Part shown: one piece after another, positions 1 to 7,557 of the stretch
How the letters are laid out: every line of letters starts with the position of its first letter
Position numbering within the stretch: the first letter of the stretch is position 1
NCBI GenBank assembly: GCA_947175645.1
Contig: CAMWNP010000006.1
Span: forward strand, 1-64,000
DNA length: 64,000 bases
Source of the DNA: an uncultured Porphyromonadaceae bacterium
Lineage (GTDB): Bacteria > Bacteroidota > Bacteroidia > Bacteroidales > Muribaculaceae
Reading direction: 5' to 3'
Program-made: the position numbers and the translations under genes
Notes under the pieces: generated by a model
Told to the model about the DNA's origin: nothing
Databases searched by the model: none
The model's input: only the letters and a program-made list of their open reading frames with translations

Positions 1-88
1 GTATCCTTTTGATCCTTTGATATAATTAACTTTTTTATCCCGAACTCGCGTTATTTGTAATCTTCAGACAGTATATACTTTGATGAAC

Positions 89-133
89 CAAACAAAAAGG
101 TGACCTGAAATTATCAAGTCACCTTTTTGTTTG
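89..133 (-). terminator. Rho-independent terminator of the ompH-like gene
   Basis: A perfect 16-bp inverted repeat (89-104 with 118-133) encloses a 13-nt loop. Its T-rich arm follows the stop of the reverse-strand ompH-like gene at 148. The stem is symmetric with A and T tracts on both sides, so it could also stop transcription coming from the left. Confidence 0.85.
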
Positions 134-147
134 TGTGGGGAGTTAAA

Positions 148-741
148 TTATTTCTTTGAGTTGTCTGCTTTGGTGTAACGGGCGTTAAGTCCTTCAACAA
201 CTTCCTTTGTTATATCGAGTTTAGGATTCATATAGATACCTGCGCTTTTAAACAATATTGCATCGTAAGGATGAGACTTTATATAATCCGCAATGAAATT
301 ATTTATAGAATCAAGAACAGCAAACTGCTGATCAAGTTGTTCTTGCTGTGCCTTTTGCTGAAGATTATTCAGATATGCTTCTGCTTTCTGCTGCTGCTCC
401 TGTAAACGCTGGTAGTCAGCCTGAGCCATCTGCTCGCTGATGTAACCATGGTTACGCATCTTGTTTTCAATAGTTTGTGCCTGTTGCTGGATTTCACGTT
501 GTTTCGTTGTGTAGGCATTGCGCAGATTAGCCTCGGTTCTTATAGCAACTTCGTTGAAATCCTTTACGAGATTATATTGAGCGGTGATAGTGTCGAGATC
601 AATGTAACGGATGGTCAGGGCTGAACTGTCGTTAGCATTGTTGGCAACAGGTTGAGATGCATTCTGATTGTTGCAAGATGTAGAAAGCAACATAGATGCC
701 AGCATGAACAGGGCGCTTCCTGCAAAGGCTAATTTCTTCAT
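148..741 (-). CDS. OmpH/Skp-family periplasmic chaperone-like lipoprotein
   Basis: The 197-residue protein starts with a lipoprotein signal peptide whose lipobox (LSTSC, cysteine near residue 23) predicts a lipid-anchored periplasmic protein. Residues 60-150 are rich in Gln, Glu, Ala and Lys with heptad-like spacing, as in the long alpha-helical arms of OmpH/Skp chaperones, which hold unfolded outer membrane proteins. The C-terminal part (PYDAILFKSAGIYMNPKLDI) resembles the OmpH core strand region. Skp itself is usually soluble, so the lipidated form is a variant and its chaperone role is inferred. It probably shares a promoter with the small membrane protein at 833-994. Confidence 0.8.
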   Translation of the reverse strand: MKKLAFAGSALFMLASMLLSTSCNNQNASQPVANNANDSSALTIRYIDLDTITAQYNLVKDFNEVAIRTEANLRNAYTTKQREIQQQAQTIENKMRNHGYISEQMAQADYQRLQEQQQKAEAYLNNLQQKAQQEQLDQQFAVLDSINNFIADYIKSHPYDAILFKSAGIYMNPKLDITKEVVEGLNARYTKADNSKK

Positions 742-832
742 GAGAATAGTAGTAGATGTTGTTTAACTTTCAAATTTTTACAAGCAGATGTCGATGCACT
801 TCTCAAACATCTACTTAATGTGATAATGATTA

Positions 833-994
833 TTATTCTTTTTTTGAATTATTTCTTTTTGTCAACTTTTCCAAATCGTGTGCATGTCCTTCCGGAAACT
901 TCCCACCTTTAATCAATAACACTCTGAATGTCATTGCAAGTATACCTAACAAAAGTAGTATGATCGTCAGAACAATTACAAACATGGTTTGCAT
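833..994 (-). CDS. Small conserved membrane protein, 53 residues
   Basis: This short frame begins MQTMFVIVLTIILLLLGILA, a single hydrophobic segment (about residues 4-24), followed by a basic soluble tail containing KGGKFPEGHAHDLEKL. From memory, Bacteroidales genomes carry many small proteins with one membrane helix followed by a KGGKFP-H motif of unknown role; that resemblance has not been searched. A TAAATTTG promoter motif (1017-1024, reverse strand) lies 22 nt before the start codon, which supports expression. The gene is upstream of, and in line with, the ompH-like gene. No function can be assigned. Confidence 0.7.
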   Translation of the reverse strand: MQTMFVIVLTIILLLLGILAMTFRVLLIKGGKFPEGHAHDLEKLTKRNNSKKE

Positions 995-1016
995 GGTTGA
1001 TGATATGATTTCAATG

Positions 1017-1024
1017 CAAATTTA
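1017..1024 (-). promoter_or_regulatory. Bacteroidota -7 promoter element for the 53-aa protein/ompH-like pair
   Basis: The reverse strand reads TAAATTTG, matching the TAnnTTTG -7 consensus of the primary sigma factor in Bacteroidota. It sits 22 nt before the ATG at 994. No clear -33 box was seen. Confidence 0.55.
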
Positions 1025-1152
1025 ATAAGATTATTGAAAATAATTGCAGTTTCTCAATTTTATTTTGTAACTTAGTGTCGTAATTGCTATGCTTTTAACA
1101 TAGTTTTATATTAACGAAGAAATTTTAAGTACCTTTTTAAATACTATAACCC

Positions 1153-2613
1153 ATGGAAGTAAAAGATCTTCAACCTAAACTGGTTTTCGAAATTTTTGAT
1201 GAAATAACTAAAGTTCCCCGTCCTTCAAAGAAAGAAGAAAAAATACGTCAGTATCTTCTTGACTTTGCAGCAAAGCATAATATAGCCGCTAAAACAGATG
1301 CGGTAGGTAACGTGGTTCTGTCCAAACCCGCTACACCCGGACATGAAAATGCTCCTGTCGTAATTATGCAGGGACACATGGATATGGTGTGTGAGTCTAA
1401 CGATAAATCTTTTGATTTTGAACATAACCCCGTCAAAACTATTGTAGATGGAGAATGGGTACGAGCAGATGGAACTACTCTCGGTGCGGACAATGGTATT
1501 GGTGTTGCCGCTTCACTCGCTGCATTGATAGATCCGGAATTAGTTCACGGGCCCCTTGAAGTCCTCGTTACGGTTGATGAGGAAACAGGAATGACAGGTG
1601 CATTTGGTCTCCAGCCCGGAATGATAACCGGAAAAATCTTAATTAATCTTGACTCTGAAGATGATGCTGAGATTTTTGTTGGTTGTGCCGGTGGAGTTGA
1701 CACAACATGTACTTTTGAATACAAACGATCTATTGCACCATCGGATTTCCATTTTTTCAAAATTGATGTAGCAAATGGACTGGGCGGTCACTCAGGTGGT
1801 GACATCCATCTTGGACGTGCTAATGCAAACAAGGTTCTTGCTCGATTCCTATGGAATCTTTCACAGAAATTCGAGGTTTCATTAGTGGAGTTTGACGGGG
1901 GTAACCTACGGAATGCCATTGCACGTGCCGCTCATGCCATCATTGGAGTTCCTGAAGAACATAAAGAAGAAGTTCGCATAGAACTGAATAAGTATGTTGC
2001 TGTGATTGAAAATGAATACAAGGGTGTTGAGCCAACGCTGTCTCTTGACCTTGAATCCGTTGAACGTCCTGAATATTGCATGGATGAAACAACCTCCGCT
2101 AATCTCATTGCCGCGTTGTATTGCGCTCCTCACGGGGTTATTTCAATGAGCCGGGATCTTGAAGGTCTTGTAGAAACATCAACAAACCTCGCTTCCGTGA
2201 AGATGAAACCTGACAATAAGGTTCTGGTTACCACAAGCCAGCGAAGTTCTGTAGAATCTCGTAAATGGGACATAGCACATCAGGTTGAGGCTGTTTTCCG
2301 ACTTGCCGGCGCACATGTTACTCACGGTGACGGTTATCCCGGGTGGCAACCTAACATGGAGTCTCGCATCATGAAAATTGCAAGTGACGCTTATGAGGAA
2401 CTGTATGGAATCAAACCTGCCATCAAGGCAATCCATGCCGGTCTCGAGTGTGGTCTCTTCAAGTCAGTTTATCCTGAACTTGACATGGTGTCATTCGGAC
2501 CCACACTGCGAGATGTTCACTCTCCTTCTGAGAGAATGCACATACCTGCCGTAGAACGATTCTGGCAGCAACTCCGACGCGTACTTGAAAAAGTGGCAAA
2601 CTTAAAAGACTGA
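1153..2613 (+). CDS. pepD: Aminoacyl-histidine dipeptidase (PepD, M20C)
   Basis: This 486-residue cytosolic metallopeptidase hydrolyses Xaa-His and other dipeptides in peptide salvage. The two-zinc M20 signature is complete: GHMDMV (His75), LGADNGIG (bridging Asp113), VDEETGMTG (Glu143/144), NLDSED (Asp167), and near the C-terminus HAGLECG and VHSPSE. Length matches the family (about 485). The start at 1153 is the first ATG and gives the usual N-terminus. A hairpin terminator follows at once, so it is probably monocistronic. Confidence 0.95.
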   Translation: MEVKDLQPKLVFEIFDEITKVPRPSKKEEKIRQYLLDFAAKHNIAAKTDAVGNVVLSKPATPGHENAPVVIMQGHMDMVCESNDKSFDFEHNPVKTIVDGEWVRADGTTLGADNGIGVAASLAALIDPELVHGPLEVLVTVDEETGMTGAFGLQPGMITGKILINLDSEDDAEIFVGCAGGVDTTCTFEYKRSIAPSDFHFFKIDVANGLGGHSGGDIHLGRANANKVLARFLWNLSQKFEVSLVEFDGGNLRNAIARAAHAIIGVPEEHKEEVRIELNKYVAVIENEYKGVEPTLSLDLESVERPEYCMDETTSANLIAALYCAPHGVISMSRDLEGLVETSTNLASVKMKPDNKVLVTTSQRSSVESRKWDIAHQVEAVFRLAGAHVTHGDGYPGWQPNMESRIMKIASDAYEELYGIKPAIKAIHAGLECGLFKSVYPELDMVSFGPTLRDVHSPSERMHIPAVERFWQQLRRVLEKVANLKD

Positions 2614-2623
2614 TAATTTGAAT

Positions 2624-2663
2624 ATGAGAGGTGGATGTGGCGTGGAGCCGCATCACCTCTCAT
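2624..2663 (+). terminator. Hairpin terminator after pepD
   Basis: ATGAGAGGTG (2624-2633) pairs with CACCTCTCAT (2654-2663), and the stem extends inward through GATGTGGC/GCCGCATC with one mismatch. A T-rich stretch follows. It lies inside the longest upstream extension of the next reading frame, which argues that the next gene starts downstream, at 2672. Confidence 0.75.
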
Positions 2664-2671
2664 TTATATTT

Positions 2672-3439
2672 ATGTTAATTGTTACCCGCAATTCATTATT
2701 TTCAATTCTTGTTTTGATGTCGACTACTGTGTTTGCACAGGATGTTGATGTCCAGGATAAGCATGAGATGGTTCAGGCTCAGATAGAGCATGAACTTGAT
2801 TCACTTTTTCACTATTCATCACTTGCTTATCTACAGCCTGATGCCTTCAAATTGACTAAAGATGATGTAATGAGGTTTGCAGATCTTTATGACATTGAGC
2901 CTTCTGCTGTAATGGCGGTTCTTGATATAGAGGCGGGTAAATCCCATAATGGGTTTTCAGAGCCGAAATTACCTCTCATAAATTTTGATAATAAACTGTT
3001 CCAACGGAAACTTGCCAAATCAGGAGTTAATGTTTCGAATCTGCAGAAACAATATCCTGAACTGTTCAATGCTCCTGATGTTAAGAAATATGGAACCAGG
3101 CAACGGGCTGAGCATGCACAGTTAAAGATTGCACGACAGATAGATGACAGACTTGCCATCGAATGTACTTTCTGGGGCATGTTTCAGATAGGCGGCTTTA
3201 ATTGGAAAAGATGCGGCTCCTCTGACATTGATGAGTTTGTTGAATCCATGAGCAGAAGTGAACGTGACCAGTTGTCTTTATTCGGTGCATTTCTTTCAAA
3301 CACAAACATGCTTGACTCCATTCGGAAAAAGCAATGGGGTGTATTTGCCAGGGCTTATAATGGGCCGAGTTATAAATCAAGAGGTTATGACAGGAGATTG
3401 CAGGAAGCATACAATAAATATAAAAAGAATTTGAGATGA
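2672..3439 (+). CDS. Secreted N-acetylmuramidase-domain protein (DUF3380 type)
   Basis: A 255-residue exported protein. The chosen start (MLIVTRN...) gives a normal signal peptide ending near VFAQD; the frame is open back to 2618, but that extension is the pepD terminator. The mature part matches the N-acetylmuramidase domain of phage and bacterial endolysins (PF11860): helix followed by AVMAVLDIEAGKSHNGF with the probable catalytic Glu, then a LFQRKL segment, FWGMFQIGGFNW, and a C-terminal WGVFARAYNGPSY. It probably cleaves the glycan strand of peptidoglycan in the periplasm. It overlaps the next gene by ATGA, so the two are translationally coupled. Confidence 0.82.
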   Translation: MLIVTRNSLFSILVLMSTTVFAQDVDVQDKHEMVQAQIEHELDSLFHYSSLAYLQPDAFKLTKDDVMRFADLYDIEPSAVMAVLDIEAGKSHNGFSEPKLPLINFDNKLFQRKLAKSGVNVSNLQKQYPELFNAPDVKKYGTRQRAEHAQLKIARQIDDRLAIECTFWGMFQIGGFNWKRCGSSDIDEFVESMSRSERDQLSLFGAFLSNTNMLDSIRKKQWGVFARAYNGPSYKSRGYDRRLQEAYNKYKKNLR

Positions 3440-3744
3440 CAACTTTTCTTGAACAATACCATCTCTCGGGGCTGACAATAGGAATTCTTACATTTATTAT
3501 CATCGGACTCTTTCATCCGGTTGTGATAAAAGCAGAATATCATTTTGGCACACGATGCTGGTGGTGGTTTCTTATTCTTGGTTTAGTCGGTTGCGCAGCC
3601 TCTATATGGGTGGAGAATATTATTGTTTCAACACTTCTTGGAGTATTTGCTTTTTCTTCTTTTTGGACAATAGGTGAGGTTTTCGAGCAGAAAAAAAGAG
3701 TAGATAAGGGATGGTTCCCCAAGAATCCCAAAAGGAAAGATTGA
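3436..3744 (+). CDS. DUF4491 family membrane protein
   Basis: A 102-residue protein with three hydrophobic segments (about 12-32, 42-60, 63-82) and a basic C-terminal tail (GWFPKNPKRKD). It resembles DUF4491, a small membrane family of anaerobes with no assigned function; the HPVVIKAEYHFG and GEVFEQKKRVDKGWFPKNP segments are characteristic. Its ATG overlaps the muramidase stop (ATGA at 3436-3439). It converges with the AraC gene over a 21-nt gap with no clear terminator. Confidence 0.8.
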   Translation: MTTFLEQYHLSGLTIGILTFIIIGLFHPVVIKAEYHFGTRCWWWFLILGLVGCAASIWVENIIVSTLLGVFAFSSFWTIGEVFEQKKRVDKGWFPKNPKRKD

Positions 3745-3765
3745 GCCTTGATTTTTCCTGAAAAT

Positions 3766-4644
3766 TCACAAAGCCTTCTCTTTTCTGAACTGACTGGGTG
3801 ATTTTCCGGTGTTATGTTTGAAAAATTTCCCGAAAAATGATTGATTGGCAAAATTTAATTGTCCACTGATTTCCTGGACACTTAAATCAGTACAGAGAAG
3901 TAATCGCTTCGCCTCAAGTACCACGTAGGAATCTATCCATGCCCCTGCTGTACGTCCACTAAGTTCTTTAACTAACGTGGAAAGATGTTTGGTTGATATA
4001 CATAGGTCTTTCGCGTAGTCGCTGAGAACCCGCTGGTATTTGAATTTTTCCTCCACAAGAACAATGAAGCGATAGAAGAGATCCTCAGCACGGCTGCGTT
4101 TTATTGTTGCAGGAGATGCATTCTGGAGTTTCCTCAGATACAAGGAGAGAGTTTCCACTGTAATTGCTTCACACAGATTGTTGACAATGAGTTTGTTATA
4201 AGTAGTCTGGCGTTCCGCAAGTTTGTTACGCAACAGATCGCGGAATAGAATCTGATTACGAAGGTCACTCTCATTGATGACGATTATTGGATTGTCTCTG
4301 AATACTTTATAGCAAATTAGAATTCTTGACAGCAACGGCAGGGAAGTTTCAAGTGAAGTAAGTGTTGTGTTTATTGCAAAACCTTCGAAATCATCTGAAG
4401 CGGAATATGCACTTATTGTATGTCCCGGCACCATCACCATAAGAGATGAGGGGGTCAGAATATGCTCTTTCAGATCAACTGTGATAGTAATATTACCCTT
4501 CAGACAGACAATAGACCATATTGATGATGTGACCAGAGGAAAATCAAATTCCGGTACGGAATTGACATTGTCTACCACGACCACCGGATTATCGCGTTTG
4601 GGCAGCGTGCGTTTATTCCATATTTCCGAAGGAAAATTAATCAT
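3766..4644 (-). CDS. AraC-family transcriptional regulator
   Basis: A 292-residue regulator. Residues 1-170 form a cupin-like sensing half (the GNITITVDLKEHILTPSSLMVMVPGHTI region). Residues 190-290 carry the two helix-turn-helix motifs of AraC/XylS proteins, with LSDYAKDLCISTKHLSTLVKE first and SVQEISGQLNFANQSFFGKFFK second, ending GKSPSQFRKE. The ligand is unknown. It lies just beyond malQ on the same strand, but a terminator separates them, so control of malQ is possible rather than shown. Confidence 0.92.
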   Translation of the reverse strand: MINFPSEIWNKRTLPKRDNPVVVVDNVNSVPEFDFPLVTSSIWSIVCLKGNITITVDLKEHILTPSSLMVMVPGHTISAYSASDDFEGFAINTTLTSLETSLPLLSRILICYKVFRDNPIIVINESDLRNQILFRDLLRNKLAERQTTYNKLIVNNLCEAITVETLSLYLRKLQNASPATIKRSRAEDLFYRFIVLVEEKFKYQRVLSDYAKDLCISTKHLSTLVKELSGRTAGAWIDSYVVLEAKRLLLCTDLSVQEISGQLNFANQSFFGKFFKHNTGKSPSQFRKEKAL

Positions 4645-4682
4645 ACGTTAAAATTAATTATGCCGGGATTAATTGTAAGAGA

Positions 4683-4710
4683 CTGTGTCAGAAATTATAT
4701 TCTGACACAG
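4683..4710 (-). terminator. Hairpin terminator after malQ
   Basis: CTGTGTCAGAA pairs with TTCTGACACAG around a 6-nt AT loop, between malQ (ending at 4750) and the AraC gene. The sequence also resembles inverted-repeat ends seen near Bacteroidales insertion sequences, but no element is attached here. Confidence 0.6.
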
Positions 4711-4749
4711 CCTCCGATTAAGTTTACCGGTGGTAACAGAGATAGTATA

Positions 4750-7428
4750 TTAGCGTCCGGAATTCTTTATCATTCCACTGAGTTTGTCATTGAAGTCAGA
4801 CATACTCATGAGATTTTCAACGGTGATATGCATTCTGTAACGCCAGTAGTGACGTGAGTTAGCCGGAACGTTAATTTGTTCTTCCTGCGGATTCTGACGG
4901 CGGTATTTACCATCTATTGACAGGTAGTCCTGAAGTGGCAGAATACAGAGCATGGAAGGTGACTTCAAGTGAAGATCAACGATTTTCTCACAAATCCAAG
5001 GTTCTGCATAGTATGGGGCATCGCCATGTTCATGAAGAACATTGTTATAGAAGTGCTGAGTTTTCTCACGGTTTTCTTCCCACCACTGGCGGATTCCACC
5101 CATGTCATGAGTTGATGTAGTACATACGGAGAAATAAGGATAACTCCAGGTGTTCCCGAATTCCGCTTTGGGATCCTTGGGCATGCGTTGAATCTCAAGT
5201 GAAAGGATCTCAAGTTGGCTCATAACGGCAGGGACACAATCAGGAATCATACCCAGGTCTTCCGCACATGTAAGCATGTTGGTTGCATCAATAAGGGGAG
5301 GAAGTTTCCACATTGCCTTTCCATACCAGAAGTCATTGTGACGGCGGTAGAAGAAATCGTTGTATAAACGGTCAAAGCACCACTTTTCATAGTCGTTCAA
5401 AGAACGATATGTGTAAGTGAATTGTGCGGATATACGAGGATGATATTTTCCTTTTTCAACCGGGTCTTCAATGAAAAGGACATTATCTACGAGTCCTATC
5501 AGTGCATCGCAAATCCGGTTGTTCTTTTCATTCTTCTCCATTTCTGCGAACTTCTCGGCAATTTTTCTTTGAGTATTGACTTCTTCTTTGAGGGCATATC
5601 TGCCGAATCCTAATGGAGTAAGGTAGGTTTCTCGTACTTCATCAGTGTATTCTCCGAAATAATCGCCGAGGAACCAGTCCATAATGTATGGTTTGGTATG
5701 GAGGTCCACATCAATCCAAAAGTCATAACTGTTACGCAGTTCATCAGGAGTGAACGGCAGTGCAGGATTGAATACGCCAAGAAGACCGTGAAGAGCGTCC
5801 ATCGGAATCTGCCATATTCTGAAGAATCCAAGTACGTGATCGATTCGGTATGCATCGAAATATTCGCTCATTTTTCTGAATCGTGATTTCCACCACTGGA
5901 AACCATCACGGTTCATCTCTTCCCAGTTATATGTGGGGAATCCCCAGTTCTGACCGAGTACTGAGAAATCATCCGGTGGGGCACCTGCTTGACTGTTAAG
6001 ATTAAACAGGGCAGGGGAGATCCAAGCATCAACACTTGTACGGGAAATACCTATGGGAATGTCACCTTTTATGGCAACGCCCTTGCTATGTGCATAATCG
6101 CGTACATGGCGCATCTGTTTGTCAAGATGATATTGCTGATAGTACACGAAATTCACATCATCCTGATGTTCAGCCATATATTTTTTGACTTTACCCTCAT
6201 CGAAATTGGCATATTCACCCCACTGTGATATTTCAACAGTTCCGATATTATCGCGGAGAACGCAGAATGCCGCGTAGGGTTCAAGCCAGTAGCGGTTAAT
6301 ATCAAGGAATTTTTTGAAGTCAGCGGACGCTATGGTTTCTGCTCCATTTTGAGCAAAAATTTCCTTAGTATATTCACGTTTTGCGTTATTTACACGCTCG
6401 TAGTCCACTGTGCTGAGACTATTAAGATCCTTGCGGAGTTTGTTATAGTAATCCATTCTGTCTGCATCAGCAAGAACACCCATCTCTTCAAGGCGAAGGT
6501 ACATTGGATGCAGTGCAAATGTTGAATTTGCATTATATGGATAAGAATCAGTCCAGGTATGGGTCATGGTTGTGTCATTGATAGGAAGAATCTGAATGAA
6601 ATTCTGTCCTGTCATGGCTGCCCAGTCAACCATTTTCTTGATGTCATAGAAATCACCAGCCCCGAAATCCTCTTCAGTTCGGATTGAGAAAACCGGAATT
6701 GCCACTCCGGCGCCACGCCATGGGGAAAGCGGATTGTAGAGGCGGAAGCCTGAAGCAACTGTCGCAATATGCTTGACGGGAGCATCAAGAGTGAAACGGC
6801 GGTTTTCACCTCCTTCCCAAGCGACAACTTCACCGGTTGATTCTTTCAAAATAATGAATTTGAATTCAGTTCCGTAGGGGAGATGGGCGGCATCAACATT
6901 CGCGTTCCAGGTTGGAAAATCAGCATCGCTCATGATAACAGCCTTCGTTGGATTCCAGTTCCCGAGGGCATCGCATCCACCGCAAATAGCCACAACCTCG
7001 TCGCGTGCAATCATGGGAGCGTCAACTTTAAGGTTTACAAATCCTGCACGCAGACCGGGACGTTTCTCACGTTCACCTCTGTAGTTAAGGCAATCAACGA
7101 TTGCTGACGAATAGTATGGCTTATCTGTTGGCATATCCTGCCACCTGTCGTAAATGTCATATTCTTTTACGGCGCGACCCTTGTGGAACTTACGGGGCGC
7201 ACCACATTCATGACGTATGCTACCGTTGTCATTAACAACAATATAACCATATTCAAATTCAGCGACATCGTCGGGTAATTCAAGTTCCAGTTGCCAGGTC
7301 TGTTCGCCACGAAGTGACATTTTTATTCCTTTGTCGGGATTATTTCCTCCCATCACCGGAAGAGAACCTGAAAGATAAACTGTTTCACCCCAGTTGGTGT
7401 GATAGTCAACGTTAAAAGTGAACTTCAT
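4750..7428 (-). CDS. malQ: 4-alpha-glucanotransferase with N-terminal starch-binding domains
   Basis: An 892-residue GH77 amylomaltase that moves alpha-1,4-glucan segments between maltodextrins in the cytosol. It is far longer than E. coli MalQ (about 690) because residues 1-105 and about 130-235 look like two CBM20-type modules (YLSGSLPVMGG..., ICGGCDALGNWNPTKAV). This is the long form typical of Bacteroidales and of plant DPE2. Catalytic motifs are intact: FDAYRIDHVLGFFRIW (nucleophile Asp near 528), TCAEDLGMIPDCV (acid Glu) and STHDMGG (transition-state Asp). It has its own downstream terminator, and the nrd terminator separates it from the gene upstream. Confidence 0.95.
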   Translation of the reverse strand: MKFTFNVDYHTNWGETVYLSGSLPVMGGNNPDKGIKMSLRGEQTWQLELELPDDVAEFEYGYIVVNDNGSIRHECGAPRKFHKGRAVKEYDIYDRWQDMPTDKPYYSSAIVDCLNYRGEREKRPGLRAGFVNLKVDAPMIARDEVVAICGGCDALGNWNPTKAVIMSDADFPTWNANVDAAHLPYGTEFKFIILKESTGEVVAWEGGENRRFTLDAPVKHIATVASGFRLYNPLSPWRGAGVAIPVFSIRTEEDFGAGDFYDIKKMVDWAAMTGQNFIQILPINDTTMTHTWTDSYPYNANSTFALHPMYLRLEEMGVLADADRMDYYNKLRKDLNSLSTVDYERVNNAKREYTKEIFAQNGAETIASADFKKFLDINRYWLEPYAAFCVLRDNIGTVEISQWGEYANFDEGKVKKYMAEHQDDVNFVYYQQYHLDKQMRHVRDYAHSKGVAIKGDIPIGISRTSVDAWISPALFNLNSQAGAPPDDFSVLGQNWGFPTYNWEEMNRDGFQWWKSRFRKMSEYFDAYRIDHVLGFFRIWQIPMDALHGLLGVFNPALPFTPDELRNSYDFWIDVDLHTKPYIMDWFLGDYFGEYTDEVRETYLTPLGFGRYALKEEVNTQRKIAEKFAEMEKNEKNNRICDALIGLVDNVLFIEDPVEKGKYHPRISAQFTYTYRSLNDYEKWCFDRLYNDFFYRRHNDFWYGKAMWKLPPLIDATNMLTCAEDLGMIPDCVPAVMSQLEILSLEIQRMPKDPKAEFGNTWSYPYFSVCTTSTHDMGGIRQWWEENREKTQHFYNNVLHEHGDAPYYAEPWICEKIVDLHLKSPSMLCILPLQDYLSIDGKYRRQNPQEEQINVPANSRHYWRYRMHITVENLMSMSDFNDKLSGMIKNSGR

Positions 7429-7482
7429 GTAAGTAGAATATTTGATTAATTTCTATGGTAATTTGATTTTGGTATAAAATTA

Positions 7483-7533
7483 TAAAAAAACGGTCAAATC
7501 ATCAAAAAAAATGTTGATTTAGCCGTTTTTTTA
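7483..7533 (-). terminator. Terminator of the B12-dependent ribonucleotide reductase gene
   Basis: TAAAAAAACGG pairs with CCGTTTTTTTA, with TCAAATCA/TGATTTAG-like pairing inside. It follows the reverse-strand stop at 7558 and ends in a T tract. Confidence 0.8.
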
Positions 7534-7557
7534 TCTAAATTAACGTTTAAAACGATG

